A DNA stretch of 64,000 nt, taken from the NCBI RefSeq assembly GCF_000478175.1, contig NZ_KI515774.1, forward strand, positions 68,368 through 132,367, in the 5' to 3' direction. Position numbers and translations under genes: made by a program. Below are positions 17,878-27,120 of this stretch, piece by piece (the stretch's first letter is position 1; every line of letters starts with the position of its first letter). This stretch comes from Corynebacterium sp. KPL1814 (GTDB taxonomy: Bacteria > Actinomycetota > Actinomycetes > Mycobacteriales > Mycobacteriaceae). The notes beneath the pieces were generated by a model. It worked only from the letters and a program-made list of their open reading frames with translations, was not told the DNA's origin and ran no database searches.

Positions 17878-18909
17878 ATGAGTCCAACATCGATTGTGTT
17901 GCGAATAGGCCAAGCCATTGTGGTCATCTGGGCCACGTTTACCGTGGCATTTATCCTGCTTACCGCGCTTCCCGGAGATGCCGTTGCCTCCCGCTACGAC
18001 AATCCCAACTTGGGTCTTACCCCTGAGCAGCTAGCCACCATTCGAGAGGTTTACGGGGCCGATGAGCCGCTAGTTAACCGTTATATGAATGCTCTAGGCG
18101 GGTTTATCACCGGTGATTTCGGCTTTTCCGTGGCCACCGGTACGCCCGTGGCAGACATGCTTGCTGATGCCCTGCCGTCTACCCTCGCCCTTGCGCTGCT
18201 TGCCTTCCTATTTGGGGTGGTTCTGGCCTTTGTCATTGCCATCGCCGCTACCTTTGGCCCGCTCGCGTGGTTGCGCGGATTCTTTCGCGGCCTGCCTTCC
18301 GTATTGGTTTCGGCCCCAACGTTTTGGGTAGGCATCATCTTGATCCAAGTATTCTCCTTCGCGCTGGGGTGGGTCCCAGTCATCGGTGCTTCTACAGCGC
18401 AGGGGCTGGTCCTACCGGTGATTACCTTGGGGCTTTTCGTCTCCGCGCCGCTGGCCCAGGTGCTCATGCGGTCTATCGATGAGGTGATGGATATGTCATT
18501 TGTACAGGTAGTACGCGCAAAGGGGGCAAGCGAAGCTTGGCTGTTATGGCGCAACGTCCTGCGCAATGCCATCCTGCCGGCGCTTACCATGGCTGGTCTA
18601 ACCTTCGGCGAGCTAGTGGGCGGTTCCGTGGTGACGGAGGCCGTCTTCGCGCGCCACGGTATCGGTGCGCTGACCGTGGACGCTGTAGCAAATCGCGATA
18701 CCTCGGTGCTACTCGCCATCGTGGTGCTGGCGGCAACCGTATTTGTCCTCATCAACCTTGTAGTGGATTTGCTTTACCCAGTTCTCGATGTTCGCCTGCG
18801 TGACCGGGATAAGGGTAGTGCCACTTCCGCCGCAACGTCGCATGCCACTCACCACGTCGGGGTGCAACGCGCGGACCGTAAAGCGGATGAAAAGAAGGCT
18901 CAAGCATGA
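17878..18909 (+). CDS. ABC transporter permease, DppB type
   Basis: A 343-residue inner-membrane subunit of the peptide-type importer. Seen: about six hydrophobic segments; the EAA loop VVRAKGASEAWLLWRNVLRNAILPA, which contacts the ATPase; and the N-terminal LTALPGDAVASR stretch common in DppB/OppB. The C-terminal tail is charged and His-rich (HATHHVG). It lies 3 bp after the lipoprotein gene and overlaps the next permease by four bases (ATGA), so translation is coupled. Confidence 0.92.
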   Translation: MSPTSIVLRIGQAIVVIWATFTVAFILLTALPGDAVASRYDNPNLGLTPEQLATIREVYGADEPLVNRYMNALGGFITGDFGFSVATGTPVADMLADALPSTLALALLAFLFGVVLAFVIAIAATFGPLAWLRGFFRGLPSVLVSAPTFWVGIILIQVFSFALGWVPVIGASTAQGLVLPVITLGLFVSAPLAQVLMRSIDEVMDMSFVQVVRAKGASEAWLLWRNVLRNAILPALTMAGLTFGELVGGSVVTEAVFARHGIGALTVDAVANRDTSVLLAIVVLAATVFVLINLVVDLLYPVLDVRLRDRDKGSATSAATSHATHHVGVQRADRKADEKKAQA

Positions 18910-19718
18910 ATCTTAAGACGAAGAAACTCCTGATCTCTCCCGGCTCCGTAATTTCCGTGGTGATATTAGCTTTCGCTGTTGTATGCGCGCTATTTCCGCA
19001 TCTTTTTGCCTCCCAGGATCCAAACCAGGGCGGCGATACACAGGCACTATTGGCTCCCAGCTCGCAACACTGGTTCGGTACCGATGCTGTAGGACGCGAT
19101 CTTTATACTCGCGTCATCTACGGCGCACGCCAATCCTTGCTGGGTGCCCTCATTGCGGTGCTCTTCGGTCTCACCGTAGGCACGCTGCTTGGCATTATTG
19201 CCGGCGTACAGAAAGGCTGGGTGGATGCGGTCATTATGCGCGTTGTGGATGTGCTCCTATCCATTCCGGGCCTCCTGCTATCGCTATCTGTCATCATTGT
19301 TTTGGGGCATGGCACCTTTAACGCCGCTATTGCTGTCGGTATTACTTCTGTTGCCACTTTTGCCCGCTTGGCCCGCTCGCAGGTATTAAGCGTTGCCGAA
19401 TCAGACTTTGTGGAGGCTGCCTACGGCTCGGGTGGCACTCCTTTCCAAGTGCTTACCCGTCATATTTTGCCTAACTCCTTGACCGCAGTTTTTGCAGTCG
19501 CTGCATTGCAATTTGGTCTGGCAATTTTGCAGCTGGCCACCCTGGGATTTTTGGGTTATGGTACTCCGCCACCTACGCCGGAATGGGGACTATTGATTTC
19601 GGAATCGCGTGACTATATCGCCACTGCCGGCTGGCTAACCTTGGCCCCCGGCGCCGTCATTGTTGCCGTTGTACTTGCGGCTAATCACTTAAGCCAGACA
19701 CTGCGAAAGGCTGCCTAA
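18906..19718 (+). CDS. ABC transporter permease, DppC type
   Basis: A 270-residue second permease of the same importer. Seen: N-terminal helix, the typical HWFGTDAVGRDLYTRVIYGA segment after it, five more helices, and the EAA loop with FVEAAYGSGGTPFQVLTRHI. It overlaps both neighbours by one to four bases. It forms a heterodimer with the DppB-type subunit. Confidence 0.93.
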   Translation: MNLKTKKLLISPGSVISVVILAFAVVCALFPHLFASQDPNQGGDTQALLAPSSQHWFGTDAVGRDLYTRVIYGARQSLLGALIAVLFGLTVGTLLGIIAGVQKGWVDAVIMRVVDVLLSIPGLLLSLSVIIVLGHGTFNAAIAVGITSVATFARLARSQVLSVAESDFVEAAYGSGGTPFQVLTRHILPNSLTAVFAVAALQFGLAILQLATLGFLGYGTPPPTPEWGLLISESRDYIATAGWLTLAPGAVIVAVVLAANHLSQTLRKAA

Positions 19719-21322
19719 TGTCTCTTCTAAGCGTAAAAGATCTGTCCATTACTTATCGCACAGACAAAGGCGAGTTTCAGGCCGCTAGCGGCATTAACCT
19801 TGAAGTAAACGCTGGTGAAATGACCGCCATTGTCGGTGAATCTGGTTCCGGTAAGTCCACCTCCGCAATGGCAGCCATCGGTCTGTTGCCGGAAAATGCC
19901 TCCATCGTATCCGGTTCTATTTTTTTCGATGGCCGCGATGTCACGCAATATTCGCAGAAACAATGGCGTGAATTGCGTGGTCGACGCATCGCTTTGATCC
20001 CGCAGGATCCCAATAATTCCCTGAATCCCCTAAAAACCATCGGTGCCGCGGTGGAAGAAGGCATGGCCGTGCGTTCGCAGGGCTCTAAGCACTCTCGCCG
20101 GCAGCGCGCGGTGGAGCTCTTGGAACGCGTCGGCATTGATGATCCTGAGCGCCGCTACGGCCAGTACCCCCATGAACTTTCCGGAGGCATGAAGCAGCGC
20201 GCGTTGATTGCCGCGGCCGTAGCATTGGAACCGGAACTTATCATTGCAGACGAGCCCACCTCGGCGCTCGATGTCACCGTGCAGAAGATCATTCTGGATT
20301 TGCTAGATGATATGCGCGATGAACTAACTATGGGCATATTGTTTATTACCCACGATCTTGCCGTGGCCGGGGATCGCGCTAACTCCATCGTGGTGATGGA
20401 AAAGGGCCATGTGCGCGAGTCTGGAGTGGCCGCCAATGTGTTAACCGCGCCCCAGCATGAGTACTCAAAGCGCCTGCTTGCCGATGCCCCCTCATTATCC
20501 ACTCCCACCCTTACTCGCCGCACCGCAACCGAAGGGGCCACGCCTTTATTGGAAGTGGAAGGGGTGAGCAAACGGTTCGGGGATTTTAATGCCGTGCGCG
20601 ATATAAGTTTTACGGTTGCGCGAGGCACTACCCACGCCCTTGTAGGCGAGTCAGGTTCAGGTAAAACCACCACCGGTCGTGCCATTTCCCTTTTTTCTCG
20701 GCCCACCGAAGGAACCATTCGGCTCTCGGGTGAGGAATTGACGGATGTGAAGGGAAAGCGCCTGCGGGAACTGCGGCAAAAGATTCAACTGGTGTACCAA
20801 AACCCATTTAGTTCGCTCGATCCGCGTCTGAGTATTGGGGAAACGATCGCTGAGCCGGTCCGGAACTTCACGCGAGCTTCGCGGCGCGATGCTAATAAAA
20901 AGGCACAGAAGTTCTTGGATTTGGTTGCTCTTGATTCGGCGATGGCAGGCCGCAAGCCGAAGGAACTATCCGGCGGGCAGCGACAACGCGTAGCTATCGC
21001 CCGTGCGATGATCGTCGAGCCGGAGCTGGTAGTGCTCGATGAGGCCGTCTCGGCGCTTGACGTTACCGTGCAAGCGCAGATCCTTCGTCTGCTGGATGAA
21101 CTGCAACAAGAACTAGATTTGACGTATATCTTTATTTCGCACGATTTGGCCGTGGTCAATCAGATTTCGGATACGGTATCTGTCTTGTCCCATGGGCAGC
21201 AGGTGGAATCGGGCCGCACCGCAGAGGTCTTTGCGCATCCGGAAACGGCCTATACCCGTGAACTTATCGCGGCCATTCCCGGCTCACGCTACCGCGCGGG
21301 CGACCTAAACTTAGGGCTGTAG
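19718..21322 (+). CDS. ABC transporter ATPase with two fused nucleotide-binding domains (DppD-DppF type)
   Basis: A 534-residue cytoplasmic protein carrying both ATPase domains of the importer in one chain. First domain: VGESGSGKST, signature LSGGMKQRALIA, Walker B LIIADEPTSALD. Second domain: VGESGSGKTTTG, signature LSGGQRQRVAIARAM, Walker B LVVLDEAVSALD. Note the second has EAV in place of the usual EPT/EPV; this variation is seen in some family members. The start overlaps the stop of the permease (TAATG). Confidence 0.94.
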   Translation: MSLLSVKDLSITYRTDKGEFQAASGINLEVNAGEMTAIVGESGSGKSTSAMAAIGLLPENASIVSGSIFFDGRDVTQYSQKQWRELRGRRIALIPQDPNNSLNPLKTIGAAVEEGMAVRSQGSKHSRRQRAVELLERVGIDDPERRYGQYPHELSGGMKQRALIAAAVALEPELIIADEPTSALDVTVQKIILDLLDDMRDELTMGILFITHDLAVAGDRANSIVVMEKGHVRESGVAANVLTAPQHEYSKRLLADAPSLSTPTLTRRTATEGATPLLEVEGVSKRFGDFNAVRDISFTVARGTTHALVGESGSGKTTTGRAISLFSRPTEGTIRLSGEELTDVKGKRLRELRQKIQLVYQNPFSSLDPRLSIGETIAEPVRNFTRASRRDANKKAQKFLDLVALDSAMAGRKPKELSGGQRQRVAIARAMIVEPELVVLDEAVSALDVTVQAQILRLLDELQQELDLTYIFISHDLAVVNQISDTVSVLSHGQQVESGRTAEVFAHPETAYTRELIAAIPGSRYRAGDLNLGL

Positions 21323-21381
21323 TCCAAGTCCAACTAAGCCCCTCCATTCGCTTTAATCATATCGATAGAAAGGTGACACCG

Positions 21382-22608
21382 ATGGTAGATATTATCAACG
21401 AATTCTCCGGTGCTTCCCAAGAAGTACAGCGCCTGCGCACAGCACGCCCGCAAGCCCAAGACAATGCCCAGTTAAGTTTTACTGCGTTGCTCGAACCGGA
21501 AGACCCTGGCACCTTTTCTTATGCCGAACGCTACGCGATTGCTGCCTTTACCGCGGCCATCAATCATGCGCCCGCGGCGGAATTCTATTTCGACCTACTC
21601 AGCGATGAAGCAAGCGAGCCCCTTGTAGCCGCAGTTCGCGCCGCGGCCCGACGCGGGGCATCGACGGGGCCGTACCAAGACGCGGATTTTCTCGTCTTTG
21701 GCGAAAACGCTGCTGGGGAAGCCAAAGACTCCGAAGGAGCATTAGGGAAGCGCTTATCCGCTGCGTGTGACTGGGCGCATCTCTTGACTTTCCACCCCAA
21801 GGACGCGTCCCCTCAGGCACTTGGTCATCTCGATGCCGCTGGGTGGTCTGCCACCGATATCGTGAGCCTTTCCCAGCTCGTATCTTTCCTCGCATTTCAA
21901 CTCCGCGTAGCTCACGGGTTGAGCGTGCTTTCGGGGCAGGTTCCCACTGTCTCGGAAGCGCGCCGTGCTACCGGCGGAGTCCAGCCTGACTGGGAGGCGA
22001 CCGAGAATACTCTTCAGCCCGACGGGGTTATCCCAGATCATTTTGTTAATCACTCACTCGGTTGGCTGCCGTGGGTGGCGCCACTTCCCAAAGAGGACTT
22101 CACCCCGGCGCATATGGATGCGCTCATTAAGCCCGAGCGCATTGACTCCGAGTACTTCCGCGTTCTCGCCCGAGATCCCGCCGCCCTGAAGGCGCGTACC
22201 CTGACGGACTTGGATATTTTCTACAACACTGAGGGAGGACTATCACGCGCGGATAGGGAACTAGCCGCTACCGTTGTTTCGCGTTTCAATGGGTGCGTTT
22301 ACTGCGCATCCGTGCACCAGGCGCGGTGCGTGAAAGAAGGCGGGGAGAGGGAAATCGTGGATCGCCTACTTGCAGAGGGCATCACGGCGGATCTCGGTTC
22401 TCTAGAATGGGATCTTATTCGCCGCGCTGCTCTGGTGCTGACGTCATCGCCGATAAGCTTTGACGCTAAACTCTGCGCTGAGCTGCGCGATTCCGGATTC
22501 GACGATCAGTCCATCGTGGATATCATTTATGCATCCTCCTTTTTCAACTGGGCTAATCGCCTTATGCTCACCTTGGGCCAGGCCAATGTTCCGGAGCGTT
22601 ATCGGTAG
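21382..22608 (+). CDS. Fused CMD domain and AhpD-like peroxidase domain protein (Avi_7170/Avi_7169 type)
   Basis: A 408-residue protein. The N-terminal half resembles carboxymuconolactone-decarboxylase-domain proteins of the Avi_7170 type. The C-terminal half has the AhpD-like redox motif CVYCASVH (C305, C308, H312), as in the Avi_7169 peroxidase family. In other bacteria these two are often separate genes beside this ABC system and a luciferase-like monooxygenase. Here they appear to be one chain. Expected chemistry: thiol-based peroxidase or handling of a peroxide or reactive product; the substrate is unknown. The ATG at 21382 has GAAAGG 8 nt upstream; a GTG at 21373 sits inside that site. 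It lies 59 bp after the ATPase gene and ends the operon. Confidence 0.78.
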   Translation: MVDIINEFSGASQEVQRLRTARPQAQDNAQLSFTALLEPEDPGTFSYAERYAIAAFTAAINHAPAAEFYFDLLSDEASEPLVAAVRAAARRGASTGPYQDADFLVFGENAAGEAKDSEGALGKRLSAACDWAHLLTFHPKDASPQALGHLDAAGWSATDIVSLSQLVSFLAFQLRVAHGLSVLSGQVPTVSEARRATGGVQPDWEATENTLQPDGVIPDHFVNHSLGWLPWVAPLPKEDFTPAHMDALIKPERIDSEYFRVLARDPAALKARTLTDLDIFYNTEGGLSRADRELAATVVSRFNGCVYCASVHQARCVKEGGEREIVDRLLAEGITADLGSLEWDLIRRAALVLTSSPISFDAKLCAELRDSGFDDQSIVDIIYASSFFNWANRLMLTLGQANVPERYR

Positions 22609-22666
22609 GTAGAGGACACTGCGGTGTCGCGTCGGGGATGCAGCATTTTGCCTATGATGGGGTGGC

Positions 22667-23356
22667 ATGACTGATACCACGAATGTGCCAGAGAAAATCG
22701 CCGTCGTTACCGGTGCCACCGGTGGCATGGGGCGCGAGATCATCAAGGACCTCGCCCGTGACTACCACGTATATGCGCTGGGCCGCAGCGCCGATGAGCT
22801 GCCAGAGGCCGCGAATATCACGCCGGTTGCCAGCGACTTGGTCGCCGGCTTAGACGAGGGCATGCAGCTGCCCGAGCTAGAGCGGGTCGATGTCCTCGTG
22901 CACGGCGCGGCGCGCGCCAAGAAGTTCTCGGTGGAAGAGGCCACCCCGCAAGATTGGCGCGCACACATGGACTTGAACGTCCACGCGCCGGCGGAGGTCA
23001 CCCGCGCGCTCTTGCCGCAGCTGCGCAAGGCAGAGGGCACCGTCGTCTTCATCAACTCGGGGGCGGGGCGCAAGAGCTACGGCGATAACGTGGTCTATGC
23101 AGCAACGAAGCACGCGCTGTATGCGCTTGCCGATGCCCTGCGTATCTCCGAGCCCGGCATCCGCGTCTCCTCCGTGGCGCCAGGCCCCACCGATACCCCG
23201 ATGCTGGAGGGCCTGCAGGACTACAACCCGAACGAGGTTATTGCACCCGTAGAGGTGGCGCGCGCCATCCGCACCGTCGTGGAGGCTGGGCCCACGACCC
23301 AGCTCACGGAGATCCAGGTGCGCCCGCGCATTGAACTGAATCTCCGCAAGAACTAG
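22667..23356 (+). CDS. Short-chain dehydrogenase/reductase (SDR)
   Basis: A 229-residue SDR. Seen: TGATGGMG cofactor motif near residue 17, HGAAR in the NNAG position, INSGAGRKSYGDNVVYAATK with the catalytic Ser, Tyr and Lys. Short form, no membrane segment. It starts 58 bp after the CMD/AhpD fusion gene; a GACAC/GTGTC hairpin in the gap is weak, so read-through from the ABC operon is possible. Substrate unknown. It ends 4 bp before the convergent pepN stop. Confidence 0.9.
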   Translation: MTDTTNVPEKIAVVTGATGGMGREIIKDLARDYHVYALGRSADELPEAANITPVASDLVAGLDEGMQLPELERVDVLVHGAARAKKFSVEEATPQDWRAHMDLNVHAPAEVTRALLPQLRKAEGTVVFINSGAGRKSYGDNVVYAATKHALYALADALRISEPGIRVSSVAPGPTDTPMLEGLQDYNPNEVIAPVEVARAIRTVVEAGPTTQLTEIQVRPRIELNLRKN

Positions 23357-23360
23357 GCAC

Positions 23361-25877
23361 CTAGTTGGCGTCGACCTCGCGGTTGCGCAGGGCGCGGGCC
23401 ACGCGGTCGCGCTGCTCGGTAATCGCGCGGCGCAGGCCACCCGCCAGATCCTTCTGCAGGAAGGCATCGGCGCGATCGAGGCCGTCCTGAGTGATATCCC
23501 AGGACGGGAATAGCCCCGTAACGGTGGTCAGGCCCACCTCGGAGGACTGGGAATCCCAGATCTTTTCGGCTACCTCGAAGAACTCTGCGGTGGGCAAGAG
23601 ATCATCGGAGTGCGGGTAGTTTAGCCCTTCCAGCTTGGAAGTGAGCTCGCGGTTGGTGAGGTCCCCGGCGACGATTTCTTCCCATACCGCGCGCTTATTA
23701 TCCGCAGTGGCAATCGCGGCGCGGGCGCGCAGGGAAGAGTAGTAGCCGGTAGCGGAATTATCGCGCTTGAGCTGGGCGGCGATGGCGGCATCGGCATCGG
23801 CAAGCGCGCCCGCGGCAGCGAGCGCTGCGACGGCGGACCAGCGCAGCCCGGCATCATCGGAATCCGCGAGGAGATCGTGCAAGTAGTCGAGGGCCGGCTG
23901 GTGCAGCCGGATCCTGGACAGCGCCTGCGTGCAGATGATGGAACGCTGCGCATCGGTGCTCCGAGCGCCATCGACAAGCGCCTGCGCCAGAATCGTGCTG
24001 TCTTTCGCCCACGCCGGATCCGCGTAGTTCTTCAGCGCGGTAGAAGCCTGCGAGACGATGCGCTCGAGGACGGCGAGCTCGGTTTCCGCCTTCATGCCGC
24101 GGGCCACCAATCGTATAAAGTCGCGGGCGCGCATGGTGCCGGCGCGGGTCATCTCCCAGGCGGTGGACCAGCAGAGGGTGCGCGCCATGGGGTCGTCGAA
24201 TTTCTCGATATTATCCAGCAGGAATTGCAGGGATCCCGCATCCAGATCGATGAGGCAGTAGGTCAGATCGTCATCGTTGGGCAGGATGAAATCGATGTCA
24301 TTGAGGTTCCGTCCGACCAACTCTGGAATCTCGGTGGCTTCCCCTTCCACGTCCATTTCGAGGCGCTCGGTGCGCACGACCTTGCCGTCTTGGGTGCCGT
24401 ACAGACCCACTGCAATGCGGTGGGTACGCAGGGTATCGCCGCGCTGGGCAAGTTGCGCCTGGGTGATGGTGCCGTCATCATTGGCCTCCGTGGCAACCGC
24501 CAGGGTATTGATGCCGGTGGTCTTGAGCCACTGCTGCGCCCAGAAGGATAGATCGCGCCCGGATGCCTCCTCGAGGTGGCGGAGTAGATCGTCGAAGGTG
24601 GCATTGCCCCACGCGTGGGCGGCGAAGTGGCGGCGCACGCCGGCGAGGAAGTTCTCGCGGCCGACATAAGCCTGCAGCTGCTTGAGCACTGAGGCGCCCT
24701 TGGCGTAGGTAATACCGTCGAAGTTTTGCTCCACGGTCTCGATATCGCTGGCATCGGTGGAAATGGGGTGGGTAGTAGGCAGCTGATCCTGCTGGTAAGC
24801 CCAGGACTTTTCCACGTTGGCGAAGGTGACCCAGGCGGTATCGTATTCGGTTTCTTCCGCCTGCGAGATGGCCGCGGACCAGGTGGCAAAGGACTCGTTG
24901 AGCCACAGGTCATTCCACCACTGCATGGTCACGAGGTCACCGAACCACATGTGGGCGAGCTCGTGCAGGATGGTATCGGCGCGGCGCTCGTACTTGTAGT
25001 GCGTGGCCTGCGAGGTAAAGACGTATTCATCGCGGATGGTCACGCACCCGGCGTTTTCCATCGCACCTGCGTTGAACTCGGGGACGAAAATCTGGTCGTA
25101 CTTGCCAAAGGGGTAGGGAAAGCCGAAGTTGCGGTGGTAGAAGTCAAAGCCCTGCTTGGTCTCAGTAAAGAGGCGCTCGGCATCGAGGGAATCAGCCAGC
25201 GAGGCGCGGCAGTAAATACCGAGCGGGACCTCGAGCTGCTGGGCCGGCTTACCCTCGGGGTGCTCGGTCAGCTCGCCGCGCCAAGTATCGGTGACCTCGT
25301 GGTACGGGCCGGCACACAGAGCAACCAGGTAGGTCGAGAGCGGGTAGTCGATCTCAGAATGGGAGGTATCGCCCTCGCGGGTGACCGGGCCATTGGTGAT
25401 AATGGTCCACTCCTCTGGGGCCTTAAAGTGCAGGGAGTAGGTGGCCTTCAGATCCGGCTGGTCGAAGCAGGCAAAGACGCGCTTGGCATCGGCGGTTTCA
25501 AACTGGGTGTAGAGGTAGACCTCGTTATCGGCGGGATCCACGAAGCGGTGCAGGCCTTCGCCGGTGCGGGAGAAGGGGATCTCCGCGGTGACCTCGAGCG
25601 TGTAGTCCGCTACCTGCAGCCCGGAGAGTGGAATGCCGTAGGTGGGGTCATAGGACTGCGTGGGCAGCGGGTTTCCGTTCAGGCGCACCTCGTGCAGCTT
25701 GTCCGCGCGCAGATCGATGAAGGTAGAACCGGCCTCCTGGGCGCTAAAACGCACCGTGGTGGTGGACAGGAAGTGGGTATCGGAATGCTTAAGGTCTAAG
25801 GTGACATCGTAATGGTCAACCTGGAGCATCTGGGAGCGATTTTTTGCTTCCTCCCACGTGAGGTTTACAGAGGTCAT
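23361..25877 (-). CDS. pepN: Aminopeptidase N (M1 family)
   Basis: An 838-residue zinc aminopeptidase of the cytoplasm that trims N-terminal residues from peptides, downstream of the Clp and other proteases. Seen: GAMENAG at 271-277 (substrate N-terminus recognition), zinc site H305-E306-x2-H309 and E328 (HELAH ... NE), and a long helical C-terminal domain from about residue 540. Length is that of actinobacterial PepN. The gene is divergent from the DsbA-like gene. No signal peptide. Confidence 0.96.
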   Translation of the reverse strand: MTSVNLTWEEAKNRSQMLQVDHYDVTLDLKHSDTHFLSTTTVRFSAQEAGSTFIDLRADKLHEVRLNGNPLPTQSYDPTYGIPLSGLQVADYTLEVTAEIPFSRTGEGLHRFVDPADNEVYLYTQFETADAKRVFACFDQPDLKATYSLHFKAPEEWTIITNGPVTREGDTSHSEIDYPLSTYLVALCAGPYHEVTDTWRGELTEHPEGKPAQQLEVPLGIYCRASLADSLDAERLFTETKQGFDFYHRNFGFPYPFGKYDQIFVPEFNAGAMENAGCVTIRDEYVFTSQATHYKYERRADTILHELAHMWFGDLVTMQWWNDLWLNESFATWSAAISQAEETEYDTAWVTFANVEKSWAYQQDQLPTTHPISTDASDIETVEQNFDGITYAKGASVLKQLQAYVGRENFLAGVRRHFAAHAWGNATFDDLLRHLEEASGRDLSFWAQQWLKTTGINTLAVATEANDDGTITQAQLAQRGDTLRTHRIAVGLYGTQDGKVVRTERLEMDVEGEATEIPELVGRNLNDIDFILPNDDDLTYCLIDLDAGSLQFLLDNIEKFDDPMARTLCWSTAWEMTRAGTMRARDFIRLVARGMKAETELAVLERIVSQASTALKNYADPAWAKDSTILAQALVDGARSTDAQRSIICTQALSRIRLHQPALDYLHDLLADSDDAGLRWSAVAALAAAGALADADAAIAAQLKRDNSATGYYSSLRARAAIATADNKRAVWEEIVAGDLTNRELTSKLEGLNYPHSDDLLPTAEFFEVAEKIWDSQSSEVGLTTVTGLFPSWDITQDGLDRADAFLQKDLAGGLRRAITEQRDRVARALRNREVDAN

Positions 25878-25975
25878 TGCCTAGATTCTCCTTTGCTAAC
25901 GAAAATAGTGATGCATCAAGGTTAGCAGCGCGTTTACAGTGGTGGGGCAAACTGCACTTATTTCAAGGAGGAATA

Positions 25976-26599
25976 ATGACTACCCCAGTTAAGTTTTGGT
26001 TCGATGCTTCTTGCCCGTTTGCATGGGCAACGTCCCGCTGGATCAAAGAGGTAGAAAAGGTCCGCGATATTGCGGTGGAATTCGAGCCGATGTCCCTGTC
26101 GGTGCTTAACGATGGCCGCGATCTCGATCCCGAATACATGGAAATGATGGAGGCCAACTGGGGCCCTGCCCGCGTATTCGCCAAGGTAAAGACCGAGCAG
26201 CCAGAAAAGGTAGATGAGCTTTATACCGCCATGGGCACCCTGATTCACGCCAAGGGCAACGGCGGCAAGAAGGGCGATGGCGGCTATGACGGGATCATTG
26301 CCCAGGCATTAGAGCAGGTTGGCCTCCCCGCAGACTTTGCGGAAGTGGCACACACCGAGGAATACGACGAGAAGCTGCGCGAGTACCACCACAACGGTAT
26401 TTCTTCCGTGGGCGATGAGGTAGGAACCCCGGTTCTCAAGCTGGGTGATACCGCCTTCTTCGGCCCGGTTATTACCCGCGTTCCCAAGGGCGAGGAAGCC
26501 GGTGAGCTTTTCGATGCCTCCGTGCGCCTGGCGCAGTTCCCTTACTTCTTCGAGCTCAAGCGTTCCCGCACGGAGATGCCACAGGTAGAAGAGAACTAA
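25976..26599 (+). CDS. DsbA-family protein, mycothiol-dependent nitroreductase (Rv2466c) type, CPFA active site
   Basis: A 207-residue thioredoxin-fold protein. Seen: VKFWFDASCPFAWATSRW at the N-terminus, where Rv2466c-like proteins have CPWC. Only the first Cys (C13) is present; the resolving Cys is Ala16. The cis-Pro segment GTPVLKLG is present. A single-Cys protein could work by a monothiol mechanism with mycothiol, or as a transferase. The ATG at 25976 has AAGGAGG upstream and is clear. The frame is open upstream but not coding. The stop abuts the stop of the convergent membrane protein gene. The family is firm; the reaction is inferred. Confidence 0.82.
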   Translation: MTTPVKFWFDASCPFAWATSRWIKEVEKVRDIAVEFEPMSLSVLNDGRDLDPEYMEMMEANWGPARVFAKVKTEQPEKVDELYTAMGTLIHAKGNGGKKGDGGYDGIIAQALEQVGLPADFAEVAHTEEYDEKLREYHHNGISSVGDEVGTPVLKLGDTAFFGPVITRVPKGEEAGELFDASVRLAQFPYFFELKRSRTEMPQVEEN

Positions 26600-27001
26600 T
26601 TATGAGCGCTGCTGGCTGTGCTTGCGGCGCACGGCGGCGGCGAGGCAACAACCAGCGATCACCGGCGTGAGTAAAAACGCTGGCACCCCGGCGATATTGA
26701 TGATGGGCAGGGCCGCCTGAGCCTGGAATTCTGACCAAGCGGCGGCCACCCACGTCGCCCATGATGCCGCAGTGAGCAGGGATAAGATCCCAATCACCGC
26801 GGCCAAACCGCCGAGGCGATTTTTCTTAATCACCCTCTGATTCAGCCACCACAGCCCCAGAACAAGGTGGACGGCTGTGAAAAGTACGGTATAAATAAGC
26901 GGCACAAGGTAGTTCTCGTTGGTTAAGAAAATATTCGCCGCAAATAGCAGGACCGCGATAACGAGGGCGCTGCCGTAGAGTGCGAGGACGCGAGGGCTCA
27001 A
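26600..27001 (-). CDS. Small membrane protein, four predicted helices, unknown function
   Basis: A 133-residue hydrophobic protein with about four membrane segments (residues 8-26, 30-52, 66-90, 103-124) and a basic C-terminus RRKHSQQRS. No motif that I recognise. The start is TTG, supported by AAAGG 8 nt upstream. It is divergent from rpiB and its stop abuts the DsbA-like gene. Confidence 0.65.
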   Translation of the reverse strand: MSPRVLALYGSALVIAVLLFAANIFLTNENYLVPLIYTVLFTAVHLVLGLWWLNQRVIKKNRLGGLAAVIGILSLLTAASWATWVAAAWSEFQAQAALPIINIAGVPAFLLTPVIAGCCLAAAVRRKHSQQRS

Positions 27002-27120
27002 TTTATCGCCTTTCTGTGCAGCACGTAATCTGCGCTTTAGCTTAACAGTGCGGGGCTATGAGCGAAATAGGTTATGCAAAGTGGTGCCTAGACGGCGGCG
27101 GTGCCGGTACTGTAGGGGAT

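Noticed and set aside
20494..20504. DnaA-like 9-mer TTATCCACT
   Set aside because: One mismatch, inside the ATPase gene, and such 9-mers are expected by chance about twice in the window.
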